64,000 nucleotides of DNA. Origin: an uncultured Prevotellaceae bacterium (lineage in GTDB: Bacteria > Bacteroidota > Bacteroidia > Bacteroidales > Bacteroidaceae). The position numbers were made by a program, and so were the translations under genes. A model generated the notes under the pieces. That model saw only the letters and a program-made list of their open reading frames with translations. It was not told where the DNA came from and ran no database searches. The first letter of the stretch is position 1. Each line of letters begins with the position of its first letter. Location: NCBI GenBank assembly GCA_900316285.1, contig ONCG01000015.1, positions 1 to 64,000 on the forward strand, read 5' to 3'. Shown piece by piece: positions 25,052 to 33,236 of this stretch.

Positions 25052-25795
25052 ATGAGATATGCCATCATTGCCGCAGGCGAAGGTTCGCGGCTTGCTCAAG
25101 AGGGCATCGACGCCCCGAAACCACTGGTAAAAGTCAACGGTGAACACCTCATCGATCGTCTCCTCCGCATCTTCATGGAAAATGATGCTGAGGAGATTGT
25201 CGTGATATGCAACGACCTCACCCCTTACGTCAGCTCTCACCTCGCACGCATCCAGAACGAAGGACTCTACGGGCGTCCCATTCCCCTTCGCTTCATCGTG
25301 AAGAGTACGCCCAGCTCGATGCATAGCTTTTTTGAGCTGTCAAAGACTTTCGACGTTCTTTCTCCGTTCGTATTGACCACCGTCGACACCATCTTCCGCG
25401 AGGAGGAGTTCGGCAACTACATCAGCGCCTTCAAGCAGGTGCTGGCCGAGGGCGGCGATGGAATGATGGGCGTCACCGACTACATCGACGACGAAAAGCC
25501 GCTGTATGTGGAGACCGTTGGTCAAGGGTCAAGTGAATGGCCTCGCATCACGAACTTCCTCGACACCTGCGACCATCCGCACTACATCTCTGGCGGCATC
25601 TATGGCCTTACGCCACGTGCCATTGACACGCTGAATGCCTGCATCGAACGTGGAGAGAGCCGTATGCGCAACTTCCAGCGGGCCCTCATTCGCGATGGCC
25701 TGCAGCTGCGCGCCTACTGCTTCTCGAAAGTGCTCGACATCGACCATGCCAGCGACATCCAGAAGGCAGAGGAGTTCCTGAAGGGTGGCAGGTAA
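25052..25795 (+). CDS. NTP-transferase-domain nucleotidyltransferase
   Basis: The 247-residue protein starts MRYAIIAAGEGSRLAQEG, the nucleotide-binding loop of sugar-phosphate and alcohol-phosphate nucleotidyltransferases, followed by PKPLVKVNGEHLIDRLL. TTVDTIF near residue 110 gives the metal-binding Asp, and SGGIYGLTPRA near residue 183 the sugar-binding loop. Its size and its place before a CDP-alcohol phosphatidyltransferase suggest that it activates a head-group phosphate or a polyol phosphate with CTP (inference). The ATG at 25052 is preferred to an in-frame start at 25010, which lies on the promoter. Confidence 0.82.
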   Translation: MRYAIIAAGEGSRLAQEGIDAPKPLVKVNGEHLIDRLLRIFMENDAEEIVVICNDLTPYVSSHLARIQNEGLYGRPIPLRFIVKSTPSSMHSFFELSKTFDVLSPFVLTTVDTIFREEEFGNYISAFKQVLAEGGDGMMGVTDYIDDEKPLYVETVGQGSSEWPRITNFLDTCDHPHYISGGIYGLTPRAIDTLNACIERGESRMRNFQRALIRDGLQLRAYCFSKVLDIDHASDIQKAEEFLKGGR

Positions 25796-25860
25796 AAAGA
25801 AAATCGTCCCTTTTATCCTTTCCACTCCCCTTTATACCCTTTAAGCCCTTAAAAAAAAGA
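25796..25860. repeat. A/G-rich repeat between the nucleotidyltransferase and ATP-grasp genes
   Basis: The plus strand carries CCCTTTTAT, CCCCTTTATACC and CCCTTTAAGCC words with 9-10-nt spacing, the complement of the repeat at 24689-24735 and 6703-6743. It fills almost the whole gap and contains no start codon. Confidence 0.55.
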
Positions 25861-26694
25861 ATGAAACTCATTGCCGTACGCCGCGACGACCGCTTCTCGC
25901 CCAACTCCGTTGAGAAAGACCGGTTGATACTCGAAGCCGCCTGCAACAACGTTTGCCGACACTTCGAGCAGCAGGACGAGCCGTGTGCACTGCGATGGGT
26001 CGACGAGGCAGAGCTCACCACGAACGACGAGGCCGACCTCTATCTCTCGATGGCCCGTCTGCCCGAGGCTCTGAGCATCCTCGAGGGCTTTGAGCAACAG
26101 GGGCGCCGCGTCATCAACAGTCCGCGTGGCGTTCGCAACTGCCAGCGGAGCGTGCTAGAGAAACTAATGCGCGAGAACAATCTGTCCACTCCCACCGCTT
26201 ATCAAGAAGGACAAGAGGAACAGTCTCCCTGCTGGCTGAAGCGCGGCGATGCTGCTGCCCAGTCGAAAGACGACGTGGTGTTCTGCAACGATGCCGAGGC
26301 ACTGAAGAAAGCCATCAGCGACTTCGAGGCCCGTGGCATCAGCGACTACGTCATCAGCCGCCACGTGCAAGGCGACGTCGTGAAGTTCTACGGAGTAAGT
26401 CTGGAGGCGACGCCCTCCTTCTTCCGCCACTTCTACCCCACCGACGACGGACAGACGAAGTTCGGCGACGAGACCGCCCGCAACGGCGAGGCTCATCACT
26501 ACACCTTCGACGTCTCCGCCCTGCAGAGCGAAGTGGAACGGCTGGCCCGGCTGGTGGGCATCGAGGTCTACGGTGGCGATGCCATCATCGACCGCGAGGG
26601 CCGTTTCTACATCATCGACTTCAACGACTGGCCCAGCTTTTCGCGTTGTCGCGACGAGGCGGCAGAGGCCATCGGCAATTGCCCCCTAAAATAG
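25861..26694 (+). CDS. ATP-grasp-fold enzyme of unknown substrate
   Basis: The 277-residue protein shows an ATP-grasp layout: a substrate-side N-terminal domain, CWLKRGDAAAQ (P-loop-side Lys) near residue 123, VISRHVQGDVVKFYGV near residue 162, and the metal-binding end GGDAIIDREGRFYIIDFNDWPSFS near residue 240 with the D-x-N pattern. Such enzymes form amide or thioester bonds or phosphorylate polyols, as in inositol-phosphate kinases of the ITPK type. I cannot choose between these. The last codons (CPLK then TAG) are supplied by REP family C sequence. Confidence 0.72.
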   Translation: MKLIAVRRDDRFSPNSVEKDRLILEAACNNVCRHFEQQDEPCALRWVDEAELTTNDEADLYLSMARLPEALSILEGFEQQGRRVINSPRGVRNCQRSVLEKLMRENNLSTPTAYQEGQEEQSPCWLKRGDAAAQSKDDVVFCNDAEALKKAISDFEARGISDYVISRHVQGDVVKFYGVSLEATPSFFRHFYPTDDGQTKFGDETARNGEAHHYTFDVSALQSEVERLARLVGIEVYGGDAIIDREGRFYIIDFNDWPSFSRCRDEAAEAIGNCPLK

Positions 26695-26799
26695 GGGGGT
26701 GGGGGTCTTGAGATACATCATGACTCCCCACCATAACTTTAAAATTTAAAGAAATAATGAATAAATCACAAGACCCCCAACCCCCTGTTTCAGGGGGCC
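26681..26799. repeat. REP family C inverted pair spanning a gene junction
   Basis: The segments 26681-26710 and 26769-26799 are near-perfect inverted copies (GCCCCCT...AGGGGG...GGGGGTCTTG and its complement). The first supplies the 3' end of the ATP-grasp gene and the second codes for residues 5-15 of the phosphatidyltransferase, so both genes have been reshaped by the element. Confidence 0.75.
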
Positions 26800-27716
26800 A
26801 TTTTAAAGAATTATTACAAGCATCATTCAAGTCGAGCGACACTGAGGAATGGCTCGACGTACACTTCACACGCCCCATCGGACTGGTGTTCGCATTGTTT
26901 TGGAACAAGCTCGGCGTGCATCCCAACGTCATCACCATCCTATCCATCTTCCTCGGCGTGGGAGCCGGCTGGATGTTCCACTACACCGACCTCGCACACA
27001 ACATCTGGGGCGTCATCCTGCTGATGTTCGCCAACTTCTGCGACTCCACCGACGGACAGATGGCACGCCTCACCGGCAAGAAGACACTCATCGGCCGCAT
27101 GCTCGACGGCTTCTCGGGCGACGTGTGGTTCGTCGCTATCTATGCCGCCATCGCCTGGCGACTCTGGTCGGAGTTCATTCCCTTCACCGATGACCAGTGG
27201 GGCCCGTGGAGCTGGGCACTCTGCGCTGTGGCAGGTTTCATGTTCCACTCCCCGCAGTCGTCGCTCAGCGACTACTACCGCCAGATTCACCTCTTCTTCC
27301 TGAAGGGCAAGGAGGGTAGCGAACTCGACAACTACGCCCAGCAGCGCCGCGTCTACGAGAAGTACAAGCAGGAAGGCAACGTCGTCGGCCAGCTGTTCTT
27401 CTTCAACTACGCCAACTACTGCCGTTCGCAGGAGAAGCGCACGCCTCGGTTCCAGCAGTTCTTCAAGCAGTGGCTGGGCACGCGCAACGAGGAGACGCGC
27501 CAGCAGTTCCTCAAGGGTTCGCGGCCGCTCATGCCCTTCACCAACATCCTGACGTTCAACACGCGTGCCATCGTGGTCTACATCTCGTGCCTCATCAATC
27601 AGCCGTGGATCTATCCCGTCTTCGAGATCACCATCATGCAGGGCCTCTACGTCTATATGCACAGCAAGCACGAGGCACTGTGCCAATCACTTTACACCCC
27701 CACCGACAATGAATAA
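26757..27716 (+). CDS. CDP-alcohol phosphatidyltransferase
   Basis: The 319-residue membrane enzyme carries the family signature in DSTDGQMARLTGKK followed by LIGRMLDGFSGD: D-x2-D-G-x2-A-R-x8-G-x3-D. The last step is D-x4-D (DGFSGD) rather than the usual D-x3-D. About five hydrophobic segments surround it. The family moves a CDP-linked lipid or head group onto an alcohol to make phosphodiester lipids. Residues 5-15 (QDPQPPVSGGH) come from a REP family C copy, so the native N-terminus probably begins near residue 17. It lies between an ATP-grasp gene and a HAD gene and overlaps the latter by 8 nt. Confidence 0.85.
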   Translation: MNKSQDPQPPVSGGHFKELLQASFKSSDTEEWLDVHFTRPIGLVFALFWNKLGVHPNVITILSIFLGVGAGWMFHYTDLAHNIWGVILLMFANFCDSTDGQMARLTGKKTLIGRMLDGFSGDVWFVAIYAAIAWRLWSEFIPFTDDQWGPWSWALCAVAGFMFHSPQSSLSDYYRQIHLFFLKGKEGSELDNYAQQRRVYEKYKQEGNVVGQLFFFNYANYCRSQEKRTPRFQQFFKQWLGTRNEETRQQFLKGSRPLMPFTNILTFNTRAIVVYISCLINQPWIYPVFEITIMQGLYVYMHSKHEALCQSLYTPTDNE

Positions 27717-28524
27717 CAGAAAAGACCCCCGCCCCTCTTCTTTAGAGGGCCTGAAAGGAATCATCTTCGACTACGGCGGCACCCTCGACACCTGCGGCCA
27801 GCACTGGGGCAAGAAGCTCTGGCACGCCTACGAGCGCCAGCACGTGCCCGTCAGCGAGCAGCAGTTCCGCGATGCCTACGTCTATGGTGAGCGCACGCTG
27901 GGCCGCAACCCCATCATCAAGCCCGACTATACCTTCCACCGCACCCTCTCCACGAAGATACGCCTCGAGATGGAACATCTCTGCACCCAAGGCGCATGGG
28001 ATGCCTCGGAGGAGGAGTTCAAGCAGAAGCACCAGGCCGTGCTCGAAGATGTCTACGCCGAAGTCCTGGCCACGACGGCTCATAGTGCCGAGGTGCTCAC
28101 GCAGCTCAGCGAGCGTTTCCCGATGGTGCTCGTCAGCAACTTCTACGGCAACATCGAGTGCGTGCTCCAGGAGTTCGGTCTCTGCAAGTTCTTCCCCCGC
28201 ATCGTTGAGTCTGCCGTCGTAGGCATCCGCAAGCCCGACCCCCGCATCTTCGAATTAGGCGTTGAGAAGTTGAGAAGTTCAGACGTTGAGGAAAAAACTC
28301 AAAACCCTCCACTCTCCACTACTCTAAACTCTAAACTCTCCACTCTCCACTCAAACGAAGTGCTTGTCGTCGGCGACAGCTTCTACAAGGACATCCTGCC
28401 TGCTCAGAAGGCGGGCTGCCGCACAGCATGGTTCAAGGGTGAAGGCTGGACCGACGAGACCTACGACGAGACGGTTCCCGACATGGTCATCACCGACCTC
28501 GCTGATTTGCTGGTTATCAAATAA
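27709..28524 (+). CDS. HAD-family hydrolase
   Basis: The 271-residue protein has HAD motif I as FDYGGTLDT (the nucleophile Asp is present; the +2 Asp is Gly), motif II VLVSNFYGN, motif III Lys in GIRKPDPRIF and motif IV VVGDSFYKD. It is probably a phosphatase, and the setting suggests a head-group phosphate or phosphatidyl-phosphate as substrate. Two repeats have entered it: residues 5-15 derive from REP family C (27722-27752), and the stretch EEKTQNPPLSTTLNSKLSTL (about residues 195-217) is encoded by 7-nt units of the CTCTCCA/CTCTAAA type. That loop lies between motifs III and IV, away from the nucleophile. Confidence 0.83.
   Translation: MNNRKDPRPSSLEGLKGIIFDYGGTLDTCGQHWGKKLWHAYERQHVPVSEQQFRDAYVYGERTLGRNPIIKPDYTFHRTLSTKIRLEMEHLCTQGAWDASEEEFKQKHQAVLEDVYAEVLATTAHSAEVLTQLSERFPMVLVSNFYGNIECVLQEFGLCKFFPRIVESAVVGIRKPDPRIFELGVEKLRSSDVEEKTQNPPLSTTLNSKLSTLHSNEVLVVGDSFYKDILPAQKAGCRTAWFKGEGWTDETYDETVPDMVITDLADLLVIK
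27722..27752. repeat. REP family C copy at the start of the HAD gene
   Basis: GACCCCCGCCCCTC then TTCTTTA then GAGGGCC: the same left end as 26769-26799. It encodes the first residues after the start codon and is in frame. Confidence 0.65.
28290..28352. repeat. Heptad repeat inside the HAD gene
   Basis: Tandem 7-nt words such as CTCTCCA, CTACTCT, AAACTCT and AAACTCT, with CTCTCCA again at the end. About nine units equal 63 nt, so the frame is maintained; the product shows the LST...LST pattern also seen in PurD and the BaiN-like protein. Confidence 0.7.
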
Positions 28525-28534
28525 GACATTCAGA

Positions 28535-31126
28535 ATGACGAAACTCAAGTTCATATTTATATTCCTGTTTTCTGCCCTCTCACTGGCCACGCAGGCACAG
28601 ATTAGCGGTACGATTATCGACGCCCAGACCGGCGACACCATCCTCTACCCCAGTGCCTCCTATAAAGGCAACCACGTGGCAGTCTCGGGCGATGCCAACG
28701 GACGCTATCGCATTGCGCGCCACAACGGCTGGTACCTCACGTTCTCGGCCGTGGGCTATCAGTCGAAGCGCATCATGATCAGCGAGAAGACGCCCTCGCG
28801 CCTCGACGTGAAGCTGAAGCCCGACACCAAGCAGCTGCAGGAAGTCGTGGTCAACAAGAAGCGCGGCAAGTACTCGCGCAAGGACAATCCCGCCGTTGAG
28901 CTCATGCGCCGCGTCATCGCCGCCAAGAAGAAGACCGACCTGAAGAACCACGACTACTATCAGTACGACAAGTATCAGAAGATCACGCTGGCCATGAACG
29001 ACATCGGCCCCGACGAACTCGTCGACAGCGGCTTCATCGGTAAGCGTCAGTGGCTGCTCGACCAGGTGGAGACCTGCCCCTACAACAACAAGCTCATCCT
29101 GCCCATCTCCGTCGACGAAACCGTCTCGCAGCACATCTACCGCCGCGACCCGCACGACGAGAAGGACATCATACGCGGCGTCAACTCCACGGGCATCAAC
29201 CACTTCATTCAGACCGGCGACATCCTCAACGTCGCCATGAAGGACGTCTTCACCGATGTCGACATCTACGACGACCAGGTGCGACTGCTGCAGTACCCCT
29301 TCACCTCGCCCATCGGCAAGGATGCCATCGCCTTCTACCGCTTCTACATCGAGGACACCGTCTACGTCGACCGCGACCTCTGCTACCACCTGCAGTTCAT
29401 TCCCAACAACCAGCAGGACTTTGGATTCCGCGGCGAGCTCTTCATCATCGCCGACTCCACGCTCCACGTGAAGCGCTGCAACCTCACCATCCCGAAGCGT
29501 TCCGACGTGAACTTCGTCGAAAACCTGCAGGTGCAGCAGGAATACAAGCGACTGCCCAACGGCGAATGGGCGCTCTCCGTCGACGACATGATCGTCGAGC
29601 TGAAGGTTTCGAAGTTCATCACCAAGGCCATCGTCATCCGCACCACCCGACTCTCCGACTATGCCTTCGACCCGCTGCCCAAGCAACTCTTCAAGGGCAA
29701 GGCCAAGGAGCGACGCGACGCCAACGCCATGATGCGCGACGAAGCCTTCTGGAACCAGTACCGCTCCGTGGAACTCACCAAGAGCGAGTCGTCCATGGAT
29801 GCCTTCATCCATAAGATTGAACAGCTCAAGGGCTTCAAGTACGTGCTCTTCGGCGTGAAGGCCCTGGCCGAGAACTTCGTCGAAACCAGCACGCCCGGCC
29901 ACCCCTCGAAGTTCGACATCGGACCCGTCAACACCATCATCACCCGCAACTTCATCGACGGCTACCGCTTCCGACTCTCCGGACAGACCACCGCCAACCT
30001 CTCGCCCCACCTCTTCGCCTCGGGCTACGTGGCCTATGGTCTCGACTCTAAGAAGGTTTATTACAAAGGTGATCTGACGTATTCGTTCAACAAGAAGGAA
30101 TACCTGCCGCGCGAGTTCCCCAAGCGCACGCTCTCCCTGACCTCCACCTACGACATCGCCTCGCCCAGCGACAAGTTCGTGCATACGGACAAGGACAACG
30201 TCTTCACCGCCTTCAAGTGGGCCACCGTCGACAAGATGATGTTCTACAACCGCCAGCAGCTCACCTTCGAGCGCGAGGAGGAATGGGGATTCAAGACCAC
30301 CGTCTCGCTGAAGGCCGAAGAGAACGAGGCCACCGGCGCCCTGTTCTTCACACCCCTCTCGGAGCCTAACAGCAACATCGACATTCCCGAGGACGACCTC
30401 CACCGCTACCTGCACAACGGCAAGATTCGAACCACCGAGCTGCATGCCGAACTGCAGTTTGCCCCGGGTCGCACCTACATCAACACCAAGCAGCGCCGAC
30501 TGCCCATCAACCTCGACGCTCCCGTCTTCACCCTCGGCCACACCTTGGGTCTGAAGGGATTCCTCGGCGGCGACTACCGCTACAACCTCACCGAGCTCGG
30601 CATCTACAAGCGCTTCTGGATGAACTCCTGGGGAAAGATCGACTGCTACCTGAAGGGCGGCATACAGTGGGACCAGGTGCCCTACCCCCTGCTCATCATG
30701 CCCGCCGCCAACCTCTCTTATATTATAGAGGACGAGACCTTCAACCTCATCAACAACATGGAGTTCCTCAACGACCGCTTCGCATCGCTCGACGTGTCGT
30801 GGGACCTCAACGGTAAGATCTTCAACCGCATTCCCCTGCTCAAGAAGCTGAAGTGGCGCGAGTACATCGGCGTGAAGGCCCTCTGGGGCGACCTCACCGA
30901 CAAGAACAACCCCTTCCTCGAGCAGAACCAGGGCTCGTCCTTGCTGATGCACTTCCCCGCTGGCTGCAACGTCATGGACCCGAAAAAGCCCTATGTCGAA
31001 ATCGTAGCCGGCGTTCACAACATCTTCAAGATTCTGCACGTAGAGTACGTACGCCGACTGAACTACAACGAACTGCCCACCGCCCACAAGCACGGCGTCC
31101 GCTTCATGCTCCGCATGACGTTCTGA
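28535..31126 (+). CDS. DUF5686 outer-membrane protein with carboxypeptidase-like regulatory domain
   Basis: The 863-residue protein has a signal peptide (MTKLKFIFIFLFSALSLATQAQ), then a carboxypeptidase-regulatory-like beta-sandwich at about residues 23-100 (ISGTIIDAQTGDTI...FSAVGYQSKRI), as in many TonB-linked proteins. The rest is long, beta-rich and ends KHGVRFMLRMTF, an aromatic C-terminal strand typical of outer-membrane barrels. This arrangement fits the DUF5686 family, whose function is unknown. It starts 10 nt after the HAD stop and is the last gene of the cluster, which suggests a link between the lipid pathway and the outer membrane (inference). Confidence 0.82.
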   Translation: MTKLKFIFIFLFSALSLATQAQISGTIIDAQTGDTILYPSASYKGNHVAVSGDANGRYRIARHNGWYLTFSAVGYQSKRIMISEKTPSRLDVKLKPDTKQLQEVVVNKKRGKYSRKDNPAVELMRRVIAAKKKTDLKNHDYYQYDKYQKITLAMNDIGPDELVDSGFIGKRQWLLDQVETCPYNNKLILPISVDETVSQHIYRRDPHDEKDIIRGVNSTGINHFIQTGDILNVAMKDVFTDVDIYDDQVRLLQYPFTSPIGKDAIAFYRFYIEDTVYVDRDLCYHLQFIPNNQQDFGFRGELFIIADSTLHVKRCNLTIPKRSDVNFVENLQVQQEYKRLPNGEWALSVDDMIVELKVSKFITKAIVIRTTRLSDYAFDPLPKQLFKGKAKERRDANAMMRDEAFWNQYRSVELTKSESSMDAFIHKIEQLKGFKYVLFGVKALAENFVETSTPGHPSKFDIGPVNTIITRNFIDGYRFRLSGQTTANLSPHLFASGYVAYGLDSKKVYYKGDLTYSFNKKEYLPREFPKRTLSLTSTYDIASPSDKFVHTDKDNVFTAFKWATVDKMMFYNRQQLTFEREEEWGFKTTVSLKAEENEATGALFFTPLSEPNSNIDIPEDDLHRYLHNGKIRTTELHAELQFAPGRTYINTKQRRLPINLDAPVFTLGHTLGLKGFLGGDYRYNLTELGIYKRFWMNSWGKIDCYLKGGIQWDQVPYPLLIMPAANLSYIIEDETFNLINNMEFLNDRFASLDVSWDLNGKIFNRIPLLKKLKWREYIGVKALWGDLTDKNNPFLEQNQGSSLLMHFPAGCNVMDPKKPYVEIVAGVHNIFKILHVEYVRRLNYNELPTAHKHGVRFMLRMTF

Positions 31127-31260
31127 TGCAGGCAGAGACATCCATCAGATACCATCCCCTTCCGCACCACAACTGCCGGGAGGGGATTTTTTCATTGATT
31201 TTGTTGAACCATCGGCCCTCCCCATGAAAACTTAATAAATATTAAAAAATGAGGTAATTG

Positions 31261-31291
31261 TTTGGTTTATAACGCTTTTGCATTATCTTTG
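31261..31291 (+). promoter_or_regulatory. Promoter of the two Omp28-like genes
   Basis: TTTG at 31261-31264 and TATCTTTG at 31284-31291 are 19 nt apart. The ATG at 31320 follows 28 nt later. Confidence 0.75.
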
Positions 31292-31319
31292 TCACAGAAA
31301 CCCTTATAATTATGCAATT

Positions 31320-33185
31320 ATGGAAAAACTGTACTCTACTCTATTAGTGCTCGGACTGCTGATAGCAGCTCCTGGAGCAATGTTTGCACAATCCAGCTCA
31401 GGCAGCCTCTATGTGGGTTACGCCAAGTACGACGACCAGCTGTGGGAGTACGACGGTGTGATGCTGAACAAGGACTCAAAGGTGGGATGCGCCATCTTGA
31501 TCACGAAGGACATGATTGCTCCCTATGCCGGCGGCACCATCAAGGGAATGCGCGTGGGCTGGGGTACTACCCAGATGAATGGTGAGTATGAGGGATTCGT
31601 CAGAAACGACTTCAACGGCGAAGACCTCTCGACGGGTAAGGCTACTGTGAAATACAGCTATAGCGACAGCAACCCGGGTTGGAACACGATGACGATGACG
31701 GACTACGTGATTCCCGATGATGTGGAGCAGCTCGTGGTGGGCTTCACCACGAACGTGAAGAGTGGTGTCTACGCCATTCCAACCATCTATCCGCACTACA
31801 CGAAGAATAGCTGCTACCTCTGGGTGGATGGCGATAACGATGAGGAGGGCAACCCGCGTTGGGTGGACCATAACGAATATGGCATCCTGCCCATCCTGCT
31901 CATCGTGGAGGATACACAGGGCACATTCAATCTGCTTCCCGTGCTGACGATGTTCACGCCCAACGGCCTGGTGACGGCTGGTGAGCCTTCCGACTGCCTG
32001 ATGCGCCTGAAGAATGCCGGCTCGCAGACGATTCGCTCGATTGAGGTGACATCGCGTCAGGGCGAACAGACCTACAGCAAGAAGGTGAACCTGTCGAGCC
32101 CCATTGCTGCCAGCAAGACCAGCGGCACGTTCCTGGTTCCGCTGACATGCTTCGAGAGCGGCGACGTGGAGTTGAGCATCACCAAGGTGAACGACAAGGA
32201 GCTGACGAAGCCCATCACCAAGACCGTTAACATGTTAGCCGTGCCAAAGGAGGTGGCAGAAAAATATTCGCGCCGTCCGCTGATGGAGTACTACGAGTCG
32301 GAGAACAACTACCGCTCTGCTCGCTACTACGATGAATACATCACTCCGCTGCTGGAGCCGGTGCGCAACGAATTGACCTTCGTCTGCCAGCATCTCGACG
32401 ACCAGTTCATGACGGGTGACGACGATGCCACCGTGCTCGCCCTGCAGCTCTGCGACAACGACTCGTCGCGCGTGAGCATTCCAGCGATGACCGTAGACCG
32501 TGCGATGAACACGGGCAACATCCTCGTGCAGATGAGCTCTACGACCAACCCTATGTTCGACGTCCTCGTAGACCCGACCTACTTCAATCTGATGCTGGAT
32601 GCCGCCAAGGCTGTGCCGACGTTTGCCAGCGTGGAAGCCAAGGGCAATGCAGAGGCCACAGGCATTGCCATCGAGGTGAATGGCGAAGTGGCAGAAGGTG
32701 TGCTGCCCGAGGGTGAGAAGCCTCGCCTGACGGTCTACCTGATGGAACGCGACGTGTTCAGCGACAGCCAGATGTTCTGGACGGAGAAGGAGAAAGAGGA
32801 GCACATAGGCGAATATACGCACGTGAACGTCATCCGTGAGATTCTCGCCGACGGCGTTGAACTGCCGGCAACCGGCTCCTATTCTTGGGACACAACGGTG
32901 GATGATCCCGACCCGATGTGGAATACCGAGAACCTCTACGTCGTGGCCTTCGTGCATCGCGACGGTCAGAAGGGTGGCAAGTACATGCATGTGTTCAACA
33001 GCACAGAGGGTAGCTTGAGCATCTCTGACGGAATCAATACCCTCGAGAATGCTTCTGCTGCTTCCGCCGTCTACGACCTGAGCGGACGACGCGTTAGCCA
33101 AAGTAACAAGGTAACAAAGTCACAAGGTAACAATCTCCCGAAGGGCATTTATATTCAGAACGGAAAGAAGTTTGTAGTAAGATGA
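31320..33185 (+). CDS. Secreted Omp28-like protein with C-terminal sorting tail
   Basis: The 621-residue protein has a signal peptide (MEKLYSTLLVLGLLIAAPGAMFAQ). The region at residues 25-200 (SLYVGYAKYDDQLWEYDG) resembles the N-terminal beta domain of Omp28-like proteins. Unlike the next gene, it has no CxxC motif near the middle. It ends AVYDLSGRRV, a repeat-encoded linker and LPKGIYIQNGKKFVVR, which matches the short Prevotella secretion tail often assigned to the type IX system. The linker SNKVTKSQGNN is encoded by 8-nt units of the GGTAACAA type (33104-33135). Its stop overlaps the next ATG (ATGA). Confidence 0.78.
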   Translation: MEKLYSTLLVLGLLIAAPGAMFAQSSSGSLYVGYAKYDDQLWEYDGVMLNKDSKVGCAILITKDMIAPYAGGTIKGMRVGWGTTQMNGEYEGFVRNDFNGEDLSTGKATVKYSYSDSNPGWNTMTMTDYVIPDDVEQLVVGFTTNVKSGVYAIPTIYPHYTKNSCYLWVDGDNDEEGNPRWVDHNEYGILPILLIVEDTQGTFNLLPVLTMFTPNGLVTAGEPSDCLMRLKNAGSQTIRSIEVTSRQGEQTYSKKVNLSSPIAASKTSGTFLVPLTCFESGDVELSITKVNDKELTKPITKTVNMLAVPKEVAEKYSRRPLMEYYESENNYRSARYYDEYITPLLEPVRNELTFVCQHLDDQFMTGDDDATVLALQLCDNDSSRVSIPAMTVDRAMNTGNILVQMSSTTNPMFDVLVDPTYFNLMLDAAKAVPTFASVEAKGNAEATGIAIEVNGEVAEGVLPEGEKPRLTVYLMERDVFSDSQMFWTEKEKEEHIGEYTHVNVIREILADGVELPATGSYSWDTTVDDPDPMWNTENLYVVAFVHRDGQKGGKYMHVFNSTEGSLSISDGINTLENASAASAVYDLSGRRVSQSNKVTKSQGNNLPKGIYIQNGKKFVVR

Positions 33186-33236
33186 AAAGAATAGTCATTC
33201 TATTACTTTGTAACTTTGTTACATTGTTACTCTGGT
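33104..33236. repeat. Octanucleotide repeats in both genes at an overlapping junction
   Basis: At 33104-33135 the plus strand has AGTAACAA, GGTAACAA, AGTCACAA and GGTAACAA. At 33205-33236 the complement appears as TTTGTAAC, TTTGTTAC and ATTGTTAC. The first encodes the linker before a sorting tail, the second the hydrophobic core of the next protein's signal peptide. Confidence 0.65.

Noticed and set aside
27565..27708. N-terminal extension of the HAD frame
   Set aside because: It overlaps the phosphatidyltransferase gene in another frame and has no similarity; the ATG at 27709 fits the ATGAATAA overlap.
28364..28534. N-terminal extension of the DUF5686 frame
   Set aside because: It overlaps the HAD gene out of frame; the signal peptide begins at 28535.
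28580..31141. Long open frame (853 codons) on the minus strand opposite the DUF5686 gene
   Set aside because: Its product is a Val/Glu/Gly/Leu-rich shadow typical of the reverse strand of GAC/GCC/ATC-rich genes; the plus-strand frame has a signal peptide and domain motifs.
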